Below, piece after piece: positions 18,012 to 27,226 of a DNA stretch of 64,000 bases. This DNA is from Lachnospiraceae bacterium (GTDB taxonomy: Bacteria; Bacillota; Clostridia; Lachnospirales; Lachnospiraceae), in NCBI GenBank assembly GCA_017476665.1, contig JAFUZJ010000041.1, positions 42,898 through 106,897 on the forward strand, written 5' to 3'. Every line of letters starts with the position of its first letter. Positions within the stretch are counted from its first letter, which is position 1. The notes beneath the pieces are model-generated. The model saw nothing but the letters and a program-made list of their open reading frames with translations. It was not told the origin of the DNA and did no database searches. Both the position numbers and the translations under genes were made by a program.

Positions 18012-20651
18012 TTATTTATTCTCTGCGATAGCGGCCTGCGCAGCTGCCAACCTGGCGATGGGCACACGGAACGGTGAACAGGACACGTAATCCAATCCAA
18101 TCTTATGACAGAACTCTACGGAAGCAGGATCTCCACCGTGCTCTCCGCAGATACCGATGTGAAGCTTCGGATTGACCGGTCTTCCCAACTTGATGGTCAT
18201 ATCCATCAACTTGCCTACACCGTTCTGATCCAGCTTTGCAAACGGATCGTTCTCAAAAATCTTCGCCTCATAGTAAGCATTCAGAAACTTACCTGCATCG
18301 TCACGGGAGAAGCCGAAGGTCATCTGGGTCAGATCATTGGTACCGAAGCAGAAGAAATCCGCCTCCTTCGCGATCTCATCCGCCGTAAGCGCTGCACGGG
18401 GAATCTCGATCATCGTACCCACTTCATATTCCAGATTGACACCGGATGCTGCAATCTCTGCATCGGCGGTTTCCACTACGATCTTCTTCACGTACTGCAG
18501 CTCTTTCACTTCACAGATGAGCGGGATCATGATCTCAGGCTTCACCTTCCAGTCAGTATGCGCTTTCTGCACCTCGATTGCCGCACGGATCACAGCCTTG
18601 GTCTGCATCTTTGCGATTTCGGGATAAGTAACCGACAAACGGCAGCCCCTGTGCCCCATCATCGGGTTGAACTCATGCAATCCGGAAATGATATTCTTGA
18701 TGGTTTCCACCGGCTTGCCCTGTGTTTTGGCCAGCTTTTCAATATCAGCGTCCTCGGTAGGCACGAACTCATGAAGAGGCGGATCCAGGAAACGGATTGT
18801 CACGGGATATCCCTCCAACGCCTCATAGAGTGCCTTGAAATCACCCTGCTGGTAAGGCAGTATCTTCTCCAATGCTGCCTCTCTCTCCTCCACGGTATCG
18901 GAACAGATCATCTCACGGAATGCCGCGATACGATCCTCCTCAAAGAACATGTGCTCGGTACGGCAGAGGCCAATCCCCTCCGCTCCCAGCTCTCTTGCTT
19001 TCTTTGCATCTGCAGGCGTATCCGCATTGGTACGCACCTTCAGTCTGCGGAACTTGTCCGCCCAATCCATGACACGTCCAAACTCACCTGCGATGGTAGC
19101 GTCCACGGTCTTAATCTCGCCGTCATAAATATTACCGGTGGTGCCGTCAATGGAAAGCCAGTCGCCCTCATGGAACTCTTTACCCGCCAGTGTAAATCTC
19201 TTGTTTTCTTCGTCCATGGCGATCTCACCACAGCCGGACACACAGCAGGTACCCATACCACGGGCAACCACAGCCGCATGGGATGTCATACCGCCGCGCA
19301 CCGTCAGGATGCCCTGAGACACCTTCATGCCGGTGATATCCTCGGGAGAAGTCTCCAGACAGACCAGAACGACTCTCTCGCCTCTGCCTGCCCAGATTTC
19401 CGCATCCTCCGCGGAAAATACAATCTTACCGCATGCCGCCCCGGGAGATGCACCCAGGCCCTTGCCGATCGGCGTAGCCGCTTTCAGGGCAGCGGCGTCA
19501 AACTGCGGATGCAGCAGCGTATCCAGATTTCTGGGATCGATCATGGCAACCGCCTCAGCTTCCGTCTTCATGCCCTCATCCACCAGGTCACATGCAATCT
19601 TCAATGCCGCCTGTGCGGTTCTCTTACCGTTGCGGCACTGCAGCATATACAGTTTTCCGTTCTCCACGGTGAACTCCATATCCTGCATATCATGATAATG
19701 ATTCTCCAAAAGTCCACACACATCTACAAACTGCTTATATGCCTGCGGGAACTTCTCCTCCATCTGAGAAATGGGCATCGGTGTACGCACGCCCGCTACC
19801 ACATCCTCGCCCTGGGCGTTGGTCAGGAACTCACCCATCAGCTTTTTCTCACCGGTGGCCGGATCACGGGTAAACGCCACACCGGTACCGGAATTCTCAT
19901 TCAGGTTACCGAATACCATAGGCATCACATTCACAGCAGTTCCCCAGGAATACGGGATGTCATTGTCGCGGCGATATACATTCGCGCGGGGGTTGTCCCA
20001 GGAACGGAACACCGCACGCACCGCTTCCTTCAGCTGAACCACGGGATCCGTCGGAAAATCCTCTCCCAGCTGCTTCTTATATTCCGCCTTAAACTGCTCT
20101 GCCAGCTCTTTCAGATCGGCTGCAGTCAGATCCACGTCATAAACAACACCCTTCTTCGTCTTCATCTCATCGATGAGCTGCTCAAAATACTTCTTTCCCA
20201 CTTCCATGACCACATCCGAGAACATCTGGATGAAACGTCTGTAGGAATCATATACAAAACGCTCAAACTTCGGGTCAGGATTGCCTGCGATCATCGCTGC
20301 AACCACATCGTCATTCAGTCCGAGATTCAGGATCGTATCCATCATACCGGGCATGGAAGCTCTCGCGCCGGAACGCACGGAAACAAGCAAAGGATTTTTC
20401 AGATCACCAAATTTCTTACCGTTGATCTCCTCCATTTTACCCACATATTCCATGATCTGTCCCATGATCTCGTCATTGATCTGCCGTCCGTCCTCATAGT
20501 ACTGAGTACATGCCTCTGTGGTAATGGTGAATCCCTGCGGAACCGGAAGACCGATATTGGTCATCTCGGAGAGGTTCGCGCCCTTGCCGCCAAGGAGTTC
20601 TCTCATGCCTGCATTCCCTTCGGTAAATAAATACACCCATTTTTTACTCAT
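18012..20651 (-). CDS. ppdK: Pyruvate, phosphate dikinase
   Basis: A complete 879-residue enzyme that interconverts pyruvate + ATP + Pi and phosphoenolpyruvate + AMP + PPi in the cytoplasm. The N-terminal ATP-grasp part begins KKWVYLFTEGNAGMRELLGGKGANL. The phospho-carrier His lies in GGMTSHAAVVARGMG near residue 456. The C-terminal PEP-binding barrel has GLCRTEHMFF near 610 and the catalytic Cys in ICGEHGGDP near 835. The chosen ATG is preceded by GAGGGAGAAGAAG; 18 upstream codons are open but less likely. It is monocistronic, with a consensus promoter and terminator, as expected for a highly expressed glycolytic enzyme of anaerobes. Confidence 0.97.
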   Translation of the reverse strand: MSKKWVYLFTEGNAGMRELLGGKGANLSEMTNIGLPVPQGFTITTEACTQYYEDGRQINDEIMGQIMEYVGKMEEINGKKFGDLKNPLLVSVRSGARASMPGMMDTILNLGLNDDVVAAMIAGNPDPKFERFVYDSYRRFIQMFSDVVMEVGKKYFEQLIDEMKTKKGVVYDVDLTAADLKELAEQFKAEYKKQLGEDFPTDPVVQLKEAVRAVFRSWDNPRANVYRRDNDIPYSWGTAVNVMPMVFGNLNENSGTGVAFTRDPATGEKKLMGEFLTNAQGEDVVAGVRTPMPISQMEEKFPQAYKQFVDVCGLLENHYHDMQDMEFTVENGKLYMLQCRNGKRTAQAALKIACDLVDEGMKTEAEAVAMIDPRNLDTLLHPQFDAAALKAATPIGKGLGASPGAACGKIVFSAEDAEIWAGRGERVVLVCLETSPEDITGMKVSQGILTVRGGMTSHAAVVARGMGTCCVSGCGEIAMDEENKRFTLAGKEFHEGDWLSIDGTTGNIYDGEIKTVDATIAGEFGRVMDWADKFRRLKVRTNADTPADAKKARELGAEGIGLCRTEHMFFEEDRIAAFREMICSDTVEEREAALEKILPYQQGDFKALYEALEGYPVTIRFLDPPLHEFVPTEDADIEKLAKTQGKPVETIKNIISGLHEFNPMMGHRGCRLSVTYPEIAKMQTKAVIRAAIEVQKAHTDWKVKPEIMIPLICEVKELQYVKKIVVETADAEIAASGVNLEYEVGTMIEIPRAALTADEIAKEADFFCFGTNDLTQMTFGFSRDDAGKFLNAYYEAKIFENDPFAKLDQNGVGKLMDMTIKLGRPVNPKLHIGICGEHGGDPASVEFCHKIGLDYVSCSPFRVPIARLAAAQAAIAENK

Positions 20652-20728
20652 TCTTCTTCTCCCTCTTCTCACATTGGTTTTCGTAACATAAGAATCATTC
20701 AGCACCTGTTAAATTATCTATTATGCAG

Positions 20729-20757
20729 ATTATACCAGTATGTGAAAAAAATATCAA
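20729..20757 (-). promoter_or_regulatory. Sigma-A promoter of ppdK
   Basis: On the minus strand TTGATA (20752-20757), a 17-bp spacer and a perfect TATAAT (20729-20734), about 78 bp before the ppdK start codon. Confidence 0.85.
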
Positions 20758-20760
20758 CAT

Positions 20761-21246
20761 CTATTCCATCTTTTTTTGCCGATATGCCCAATACTTGTTC
20801 GTCACAAAGTTTAAAGGCACTGTGATCAACAGATTCAGCCCTGCCGCCAGCACATTTCCCAGAAATTTCTCATCAAATCCATTCATACCTTTTGCAGCAA
20901 ACCATTCGGCCGGGACTCCCATCCAACGGCTGATCCGCAGGATATCGATCCAGAATATGAGCAATAAGGCGCTGACAACATATCCCCCCAGATAAGCCAC
21001 ATACGTCTTTCCCAGCACCTTCCACCAAACTCTTTTCTCGGCCCCCTCCTGCTCCTTGAACACATACCGGTTGCTCCAGTAATAGGCATTCAGCACACTG
21101 ATGGAAAATCCGATAAAGTTCGCAGGGAGATAATGCATCCTGAAATACACCAAAACAGCATAAATTCCTTCACTGACAACGGTATTGGAAACACCCACCA
21201 GGAGAAATTTTATGATCTGCCAGATTCCGCCCTCCTGGTTTTTCAT
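20761..21246 (-). CDS. GtrA family membrane protein (putative polyprenyl-phosphate-sugar flippase)
   Basis: A 161-residue protein with four membrane helices and the GtrA pattern (IIKFLLVGVSNTVVSEGIY, NAYYWSNRYVF, NFVTNKYWAYR at the end). GtrA proteins are believed to move a lipid-linked sugar across the membrane. It is the last gene of the five-gene aminosugar operon and its ATG overlaps the previous stop by 4 nt. With the GT2 and the polytopic transferase it completes a three-part Gtr-type module. It ends right at the ppdK promoter. Confidence 0.88.
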   Translation of the reverse strand: MKNQEGGIWQIIKFLLVGVSNTVVSEGIYAVLVYFRMHYLPANFIGFSISVLNAYYWSNRYVFKEQEGAEKRVWWKVLGKTYVAYLGGYVVSALLLIFWIDILRISRWMGVPAEWFAAKGMNGFDEKFLGNVLAAGLNLLITVPLNFVTNKYWAYRQKKME

Positions 21247-22988
21247 TCTTCTGTGCCCCTTTCTTTTCTGCGATAAAATCGCACATATCTTCCGTCTTCC
21301 ACCTGAGTATATCCAAATTCATTTTCGATATACTGCATGATCCAACTGTCCTCACGCTCCATCAGCTGTCCGTACCAGCAATCCACAATGATCACTTCCG
21401 GATATTTCTCCGGATATAACGCCCAATAGGTCAACAGTCTTTCGTCATAGCTTGTGGGATCCACAATGGAAAAATGACTCACCTTATTGTTTTGAAACAG
21501 ATACGGCGAAGTACCCGCCGTTCCCACCATATTGGTAACGATCAGGCAATTCTCACCGGGTTCTACACAATCCGCAAAATCATCATACGTACAATTTGTG
21601 ATATACGCCTGCATATAATTCGTAAATATGCCTGCCGCAGGACCTTTTCGTATCACGCCGCGGATTCCCAATACGGTGTTCGTGTCCGTATTTCCGGCCC
21701 GCAGGGTAAACCCTTTCCCGAATACAATACAAAAGGACAGAGAGACCAGAAGGAGCAGGATCCATTTTCTGCTTTTTTCTCTCCCCTGCTTCTCCAATGC
21801 GATGACCAGAACCGCTGCCGCAAACAGAGCGCCCAGCAGACCATGCGGGATGGCATACCACGCGACCAGATCGCTCATGTAAATTCCGGCAGCGAGTGCC
21901 AGAAAGCCCGCCCAGATTCCGGGTGCCAAACCGGTCTTGCGGGAATCTGCCTGCCGCCACACCAGAGCCGCCGCAAGAAAAAGTACGGCAAGATAAAGCA
22001 AAGGTTCCTCATATCCCTTCCGTAGAACAATCCAATAAAACAGCTGGACCAGCTCTGCTGCCAAGACCAGAAATACAGCAAACACAGGGATTGTTTTATC
22101 CACATCCGCTTTTCGCATCAGGCGATACCCAAACCACATTCCCACCCCCAGCAGACCGGTCGCAAGGATCGGAAATACACTGGTCGCTGCTCCCAGCCTA
22201 AGCGCATCCGTCCGATAATCGGCCGCAAGGGATACATCATGCGTCAGATCAAAGTTCAATACATATGACACGTTCCGCAAAAATTCAGACAGCGGCACCT
22301 TGGACAATACCGCAGCCAGCCATACAGCGGCGCACCCCACGCAGGTGCAGGCAAAAAGAGCACTTTCCCGCCAGCCGGAATGCCTGAAGATCACAAAAAG
22401 GAAAAAGAAAAATAAGATGAGGCATGCCGGATAGGCCAGCGCTTCCCCTGCCATTCCAATCCCCGCGAGAATGATCCACCCGCTTCTGTGACGGCCGATC
22501 TGTTCCGTTTCTGCCATGTTAAACGCATGCATCAACGCAAGAACCGTCACCGTCAAAAACCAAAGCTGCAGATTGGAAAACTCCGGAATCTGAATCGCTT
22601 TTGGAACCATATTAAAATAACAACACCCCAATAAAAACGCATACTCTTTGCCGATGATCTTTCGCAATGCTCCCGTCACCCAACAGGCCAGGGCAAGCTG
22701 GATTCCGGTCGTAACAAAACGCAAAAAGAGCACCACACCCGTGGTGCCTCCCGTAACCATTTGAAATAATCGCATGAGCCATACGCACACAAACGCGGAA
22801 GTCTGATGCGGCTCCCACATTGTGCCAAACAACATATCTCCCGACAGATTGCGATATGCCATGACAATCTGATATTCCTCGTCAAGCGTATAATCCGCAA
22901 AAATCATCTTGACCGTGGCCAGAATGCTTGCCATGATCAAGAGCGTCTTTATGATTTTAAATGTCCTCGTTGTCTGCTGCACTTCCAT
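21243..22988 (-). CDS. Polytopic membrane glycosyltransferase-like protein
   Basis: About 581 residues with ten to twelve membrane helices and a soluble C-terminal domain of about 130 residues. The first external loop has an acidic motif (FADYTLDEEYQIVMAYR) like the Asp-containing loop of GT-C transferases, which take the sugar from polyprenyl phosphate. The gene sits between GT2 and GtrA genes, so it probably transfers the operon's sugar to an acceptor outside the cell. I prefer the ATG at 22988, after AGGAGAG, although it overlaps the GT2 gene by 32 nt. The exact family was not identified. Confidence 0.75.
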   Translation of the reverse strand: MEVQQTTRTFKIIKTLLIMASILATVKMIFADYTLDEEYQIVMAYRNLSGDMLFGTMWEPHQTSAFVCVWLMRLFQMVTGGTTGVVLFLRFVTTGIQLALACWVTGALRKIIGKEYAFLLGCCYFNMVPKAIQIPEFSNLQLWFLTVTVLALMHAFNMAETEQIGRHRSGWIILAGIGMAGEALAYPACLILFFFFLFVIFRHSGWRESALFACTCVGCAAVWLAAVLSKVPLSEFLRNVSYVLNFDLTHDVSLAADYRTDALRLGAATSVFPILATGLLGVGMWFGYRLMRKADVDKTIPVFAVFLVLAAELVQLFYWIVLRKGYEEPLLYLAVLFLAAALVWRQADSRKTGLAPGIWAGFLALAAGIYMSDLVAWYAIPHGLLGALFAAAVLVIALEKQGREKSRKWILLLLVSLSFCIVFGKGFTLRAGNTDTNTVLGIRGVIRKGPAAGIFTNYMQAYITNCTYDDFADCVEPGENCLIVTNMVGTAGTSPYLFQNNKVSHFSIVDPTSYDERLLTYWALYPEKYPEVIIVDCWYGQLMEREDSWIMQYIENEFGYTQVEDGRYVRFYRRKERGTEE

Positions 22989-23913
22989 GTCCCGGAGTTC
23001 TCTCCTCATCAATGATAAACGGTGGTCTTGTCCTGGACGCATCTAAGGTCCGCCACACATATTCTCCCAGGATTCCCAGCATAGACAGGATTAAACCCGC
23101 AGAAAGCAGGATCACGCACATGAGCGAAGCCCATCCCAGGATCGGCACACCTTTGGTAAAATATTCCACCAGAACGCTGATCATCAGAACCAACGCAAAC
23201 AGGTCGAACACCACGCCGATATAGGTCATAAAACGGATCGGCACATAAGAGAAACTCATCATGGAGTCCATCACCAGTTTAAACTTCTTGGCAAATGTCC
23301 AGCGGGATTTTCCCTTCTCCCTGTCCTTCCTGTCAAAGTAGACCATATCCGTCTTGAATCCAACCCACAAAACCTGCAATGTCAAACTGGAATTTTTCTC
23401 GTCCAGGCGCTCCAATACTTCAATCACCTGTCTGTCCACCAGATAACAGTCACATCCGCCCACCGGCATATTCTTATTCACAAACTTCCGAACCATGGCA
23501 TAGTACATGTTGGCAAAAAAAACCTTGACCGCGTTCTCGTCCCGGGAGCGTCTGACTGCCAGCACCACTTTATTGCCCTTTTTCCAACTCTCATACATTT
23601 CCAGGATCAGTGTGGAATCCTCCTGCAGATCTGCCTGCTTGGTCACCGCACAGTCCCCCGTGCAGACACTGAGTCCCGCCAGAAGCGCTGCATGCTCCCC
23701 GAAATTGCGGGACAGCTTCACCAGCCGCACATTCTCATCCAGAGCCTTGATCTCATTCATGATCTTCCAGGAATCATCTCCCGAACCATCATCCACAAAC
23801 ACTAATTCGTATGGCCCGATCTGACCCAGAATTTTTTCTTTCATGTCCTGATACAGATCCATCAGCGTATCTTCATTGTAATACACCGGGATCACGATAG
23901 ATATTTTACTCAT
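22957..23913 (-). CDS. GT2 glycosyltransferase, polyprenyl-phosphate sugar synthase (GtrB/ArnC-like)
   Basis: A 318-residue protein. The GT-A domain shows IVIPVYYNEDTL at the start, FVDDGSGDDSW near 40, KQADLQEDST near 95 and KSRWTFAKKFKL near 215; two membrane helices follow (about 230-295). This layout is typical of enzymes that put an activated sugar on undecaprenyl phosphate at the inner membrane face. It lies downstream of the FdtA/FdtB-like genes, so its sugar is probably a dTDP-3-amino-3,6-dideoxyhexose or a derivative. RBS GGAGAGG is clear. Confidence 0.9.
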   Translation of the reverse strand: MSKISIVIPVYYNEDTLMDLYQDMKEKILGQIGPYELVFVDDGSGDDSWKIMNEIKALDENVRLVKLSRNFGEHAALLAGLSVCTGDCAVTKQADLQEDSTLILEMYESWKKGNKVVLAVRRSRDENAVKVFFANMYYAMVRKFVNKNMPVGGCDCYLVDRQVIEVLERLDEKNSSLTLQVLWVGFKTDMVYFDRKDREKGKSRWTFAKKFKLVMDSMMSFSYVPIRFMTYIGVVFDLFALVLMISVLVEYFTKGVPILGWASLMCVILLSAGLILSMLGILGEYVWRTLDASRTRPPFIIDEERTPGHGSAADNEDI

Positions 23914-23916
23914 GGA

Positions 23917-24336
23917 TCAAGCCTCTCCTTTGATTTCCCGCAAATATTCTTCATAATCCCTGATATACTCCGTCCCGTCGTAGTGACGGCTGCAGAGTAC
24001 CAGCAGAATAGAGTCCGCAGAAAAATCATACATATCTTTCCAAACCATAGGTGACAGATACAGCCCCATCCCCGGCTTATTCAACTCGATCACCGCGGTC
24101 TCTGTGCCGTTATCCACCTTCACCTTACTGCTGCCGCCTACATTCACCAGCAAAAACTCCGTTTCTCTGTTTGCATGCTGGCCCCGCACCACGGTATCGT
24201 CCGAGCCGTAGATGTAGAATACCCTCTTGATGTCGAAAGGAATATCCATGCCCTCTCCTTCGATCACCACAAGGTTTCCCCTTTCATCGCCCAGATCCTT
24301 AAAATAGATCAATCTATACTGTTCCTCTAATCTCAT
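23917..24336 (-). CDS. FdtA/QdtA-type sugar 3,4-ketoisomerase (cupin)
   Basis: A 139-residue cupin of the WxcM/FdtA family, which converts dTDP-4-keto-6-deoxyglucose to the 3-keto isomer. Visible marks are LGDERGNLVVIEG near 15, RVFYIYG near 38, the family signature RGQHANRETEFLLV near 50 with the active-site His, and PMVWKDMYDFS near 100. Whether the product is the galacto (Fdt) or gluco (Qdt) form cannot be told by eye. I chose the ATG at 24336 (GAGG 6 nt upstream); a GTG at 24348 overlaps the upstream stop but lacks a ribosome binding site. Confidence 0.85.
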   Translation of the reverse strand: MRLEEQYRLIYFKDLGDERGNLVVIEGEGMDIPFDIKRVFYIYGSDDTVVRGQHANRETEFLLVNVGGSSKVKVDNGTETAVIELNKPGMGLYLSPMVWKDMYDFSADSILLVLCSRHYDGTEYIRDYEEYLREIKGEA

Positions 24337-24344
24337 ATTCACCC

Positions 24345-25439
24345 TCACGCAAACCGGTTTAATGCCTCGATCACGATACCCTGCTCCTCGTCCGTCATGC
24401 CGTTATACATCGGAATAGACAGCACCGTATCCGCATAATGCTCCGTGACCGGATAACTCCCCGGCTTATGTCCCAGATAGCGATAGGCCTCCGACAGATG
24501 GGGCGGAATCGGATAATGTATGATCGTTCCAATCTCTCTCCCATTCAGATACTCTATCAGTCGCTGTCTCTCCTCACAGCGGATCACATACTGATGCCAC
24601 ACACTGTCAGCCCGCTCTCTCACCGTCGGCAGGATCAGACTGCCATTGCGGATTTGTTTTGAATAGCGCTCCGCAAGCTTTCTCCGCTCTGCCGTCAACT
24701 CCTCCATATGGGAGAGCCGCACCCGCAAAAGTCCCGCCTGGAGCTCATCCAACCGGGAATTTGCCCCAACCACTTTATTATAATATCGCTTCTCGCTTCC
24801 GTAATTACGGTACATCTTCATATCTGCCGCAATCTTAGGATCATCCGTCACAATGGCGCCGCCATCTCCGAATCCTCCCAGATTCTTGGACGGGTAAAAG
24901 GAAAAGCATCCGATCTCTCCGAATGTTCCCGTCATTTTTCCATCAAAACAGGCTCCATGGGACTGTGCGCAATCCTCCACCAGCCTAAGATCATACTTTT
25001 TACAAAGCTCCGTGATCTTCTGCATATTGGAAGCCTGCCCGTACAAGTGCACTACCAAGATCGCCTTTGTCCTGTCTGTGATCTTCTCCTCAATCCGATC
25101 CGCATCCAGATTATAAAAAGCGTCCGGTTCCACAAATACCGGGGTCGCACCATTGATCGTGATGCCCATAACACTGGCGATATACGTATTCGCCTGCACG
25201 ATCACCTCATCGCCCGCGCCGATCCCAAGAATACGGAATGCAAGCCAAAGTGCATCCAGACCGCTCGCCAGCCCCACGCAATACCTAGCGCCGGTATAGG
25301 CTGCAAACTCCTGCTCGAACGCCTCTACTTCCTTCCCCAGCACATACCATCCCGAACGCAGGACTTCCAATGCCTTCTGTTCAAATTCATCCTGATACTG
25401 CAAAAAACCTCTGTCCAAACGATTCGGTTTGATCTGCAT
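24345..25439 (-). CDS. DegT/DnrJ/EryC1 sugar aminotransferase (FdtB/QdtB-like)
   Basis: A 364-residue PLP enzyme that should aminate C3 of the keto sugar made by the adjacent ketoisomerase. Landmarks: SGLDALWLAFRILG near 58, DEVIVQANTYIAS near 77, EDCAQSHGA near 157, and the PLP lysine in FYPSKNLGGFGDGG near 187. Length is normal. It is the first gene of the operon and has a good promoter. The earlier steps (RmlA, RmlB) and an N-acetyltransferase are not in this window, so they must be encoded elsewhere or the amino sugar is used without acetylation. Confidence 0.9.
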   Translation of the reverse strand: MQIKPNRLDRGFLQYQDEFEQKALEVLRSGWYVLGKEVEAFEQEFAAYTGARYCVGLASGLDALWLAFRILGIGAGDEVIVQANTYIASVMGITINGATPVFVEPDAFYNLDADRIEEKITDRTKAILVVHLYGQASNMQKITELCKKYDLRLVEDCAQSHGACFDGKMTGTFGEIGCFSFYPSKNLGGFGDGGAIVTDDPKIAADMKMYRNYGSEKRYYNKVVGANSRLDELQAGLLRVRLSHMEELTAERRKLAERYSKQIRNGSLILPTVRERADSVWHQYVIRCEERQRLIEYLNGREIGTIIHYPIPPHLSEAYRYLGHKPGSYPVTEHYADTVLSIPMYNGMTDEEQGIVIEALNRFA

Positions 25440-25463
25440 ATGGCATATCCCCTTTCTGTTTCA

Positions 25464-25491
25464 ATTATACAAGAAATACCAAAGCGGTCAA
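25464..25491 (-). promoter_or_regulatory. Promoter of the aminosugar operon
   Basis: On the minus strand TTGACC (25486-25491), a 16-bp spacer and TATAAT (25464-25469), 25 bp before the aminotransferase start codon. Confidence 0.75.
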
Positions 25492-25522
25492 GTTCTATTT
25501 TTTCTCTTATCTCATTTTCACC

Positions 25523-25550
25523 TTGAAAAAGTCCTGCTTTATGGTATAAT
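25523..25550 (+). promoter_or_regulatory. Promoter of the ABC-F gene
   Basis: TTGAAA (25523-25528), a 16-bp spacer and TATAAT (25545-25550) precede the ABC-F start codon by 37 bp. It fires away from the aminosugar promoter. Confidence 0.75.
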
Positions 25551-25586
25551 TTTATGCGTGTGTTTTTCAACGGAAAGGAGTTTCAC

Positions 25587-27224
25587 ATGATCAGTGCAAA
25601 TAACGTAACCCTTCGGATCGGCAAAAAGGCCCTCTTCGAAGATGTAAACATTAAATTTACGGAAGGCAACTGCTACGGTCTGATCGGTGCCAACGGCGCC
25701 GGAAAGTCCACTTTTTTAAAGATTCTCTCCGGCAAGCTGGAGACCACCAAGGGCGATGTGACCATCACGCCCGGCCAGCGTCTCTCCGTACTGGAACAGG
25801 ATCACTTCAAATATGACGACTGTGTGGTTATGGACACTGTCATCATGGGCAACGAGCGCCTCTATCAGATTATGAAGGAAAAGGACGCCATCTATGCAAA
25901 AGAAGATTTCTCCGATGAGGACGGCATCCGCGCCAGCGAACTGGAGGCAGAATTCGCAGAGATGGACGGCTGGGAGGCGGAATCCAACGCCGCAATGCTG
26001 TTGAACGGTCTGGGCATCGACACCGAATATCACTATGCTGTGATGAAGGATCTGGAGAGCCCGATCAAGGTCAAGGTGCTGCTTGCCAAGGCGCTTTTCG
26101 GGAACCCCGATATCCTGCTTTTAGACGAGCCCACTAACCATCTGGATCTGGACGCCATCGCATGGCTGGAAGAATTTTTGATCAACTTTGAAAATACCGT
26201 CATCGTGGTCAGCCACGACCGTTATTTCCTGAATAAAGTCTGCACCTATACCGCGGACATTGACTACGGCAAGATCCAGCTCTACGCCGGAAACTACGAC
26301 TTCTGGTACGAGTCCAGCCAGCTGCTGATCAAGCAGATGAAGGAAGCCAACAAAAAGAAGGAGGAAAAGATCAAAGAGCTACAGGAATTCATCTCCCGCT
26401 TCTCCGCCAACGCTTCCAAGTCCAAGCAGGCTACTTCCAGAAAGCGTGCACTGGAAAAGATCGAACTGGACGAAATCAAGCCCTCCTCCAGAAAATATCC
26501 CTATATTGATTTCAGACCGGACCGCGAGATCGGCAACGAAGTGCTCACAGTGGAGCATCTCAGTAAGACCATCAACGGGGAAAAGGTGCTGGACGACATT
26601 TCTTTTGTCATGGGACATGATGACAAGATCGCCTTCGTGGGCAGCAATGAGATTGCAAAGACCACCCTGTTCCAGATCCTGATGGGCGAACTGGAACCCG
26701 ACGAGGGCAGCTATAAATGGGGTGTAACCACATCTCAGGCTTATTTCCCCAAGGACAGCACGGCGGAATTCAACAATGACCTGACCATCGTGGACTGGCT
26801 TACCGGCTACTCTCCCGTCAAAGATGTAACCTATGTGCGCGGTTTCCTGGGACGCATGCTCTTTGCCGGCGAGGACGGCGTGAAGAAAGTGAAGGTATTG
26901 TCCGGTGGTGAGAAGGTACGCTGCCTGCTCTCCAAGATGATGATCAGCGGCGCCAACTGCCTGATCCTGGACGAGCCCACCAACCATCTGGACATGGAGT
27001 CCATCACCGCCCTGAACAACGGACTGATCAAGTTCCCCGGCGTGGCACTGTTCTCCTGCCATGACCACCAGTTTGTGCAGACCACGGCTAACCGCATCAT
27101 TGAGATCCTGCCGAACGGCTCCATCATCGACAAGATCACCACCTATGACGAGTATCTGGAAAGCGATGAGATGGCGAGAAAGCGCACTGTGTTTACCGCC
27201 AATAAGGAAGATGATGAGGATTGA
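25587..27224 (+). CDS. ABC-F family ATPase (YkpA/YbiT-like)
   Basis: A 545-residue soluble protein with two ATPase domains and no membrane part, as in ABC-F proteins that act on ribosomes. Domain 1 has Walker A GANGAGKST near 35 and LLLDEPTNHLDLDA near 180. A charged linker (KKKEEKIKELQEFIS) follows near 260. Domain 2 has an altered Walker A, GSNEIAKTT near 355, LSGGEK near 440 and LILDEPTNHLDMES near 465. The altered second Walker A is, to my memory, usual in this subgroup. ATG chosen after AAGGAG. Likely a housekeeping translation factor; antibiotic resistance is not indicated. Confidence 0.93.
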   Translation: MISANNVTLRIGKKALFEDVNIKFTEGNCYGLIGANGAGKSTFLKILSGKLETTKGDVTITPGQRLSVLEQDHFKYDDCVVMDTVIMGNERLYQIMKEKDAIYAKEDFSDEDGIRASELEAEFAEMDGWEAESNAAMLLNGLGIDTEYHYAVMKDLESPIKVKVLLAKALFGNPDILLLDEPTNHLDLDAIAWLEEFLINFENTVIVVSHDRYFLNKVCTYTADIDYGKIQLYAGNYDFWYESSQLLIKQMKEANKKKEEKIKELQEFISRFSANASKSKQATSRKRALEKIELDEIKPSSRKYPYIDFRPDREIGNEVLTVEHLSKTINGEKVLDDISFVMGHDDKIAFVGSNEIAKTTLFQILMGELEPDEGSYKWGVTTSQAYFPKDSTAEFNNDLTIVDWLTGYSPVKDVTYVRGFLGRMLFAGEDGVKKVKVLSGGEKVRCLLSKMMISGANCLILDEPTNHLDMESITALNNGLIKFPGVALFSCHDHQFVQTTANRIIEILPNGSIIDKITTYDEYLESDEMARKRTVFTANKEDDED

Positions 27225-27226
27225 CC

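Noticed and set aside
18105-20630. Very long open frame (841 codons) on the plus strand opposite ppdK
   Set aside because: ppdK on the other strand is complete with all motifs, promoter and terminator. The antisense translation is rich in His, Leu, Arg and Cys and shows no domain, as expected for the shadow of a codon-biased gene.
25587-27224. ABC-F protein as an antibiotic resistance factor
   Set aside because: The sequence fits the YkpA/YbiT-like housekeeping group, with no long interdomain antibiotic-resistance loop visible.
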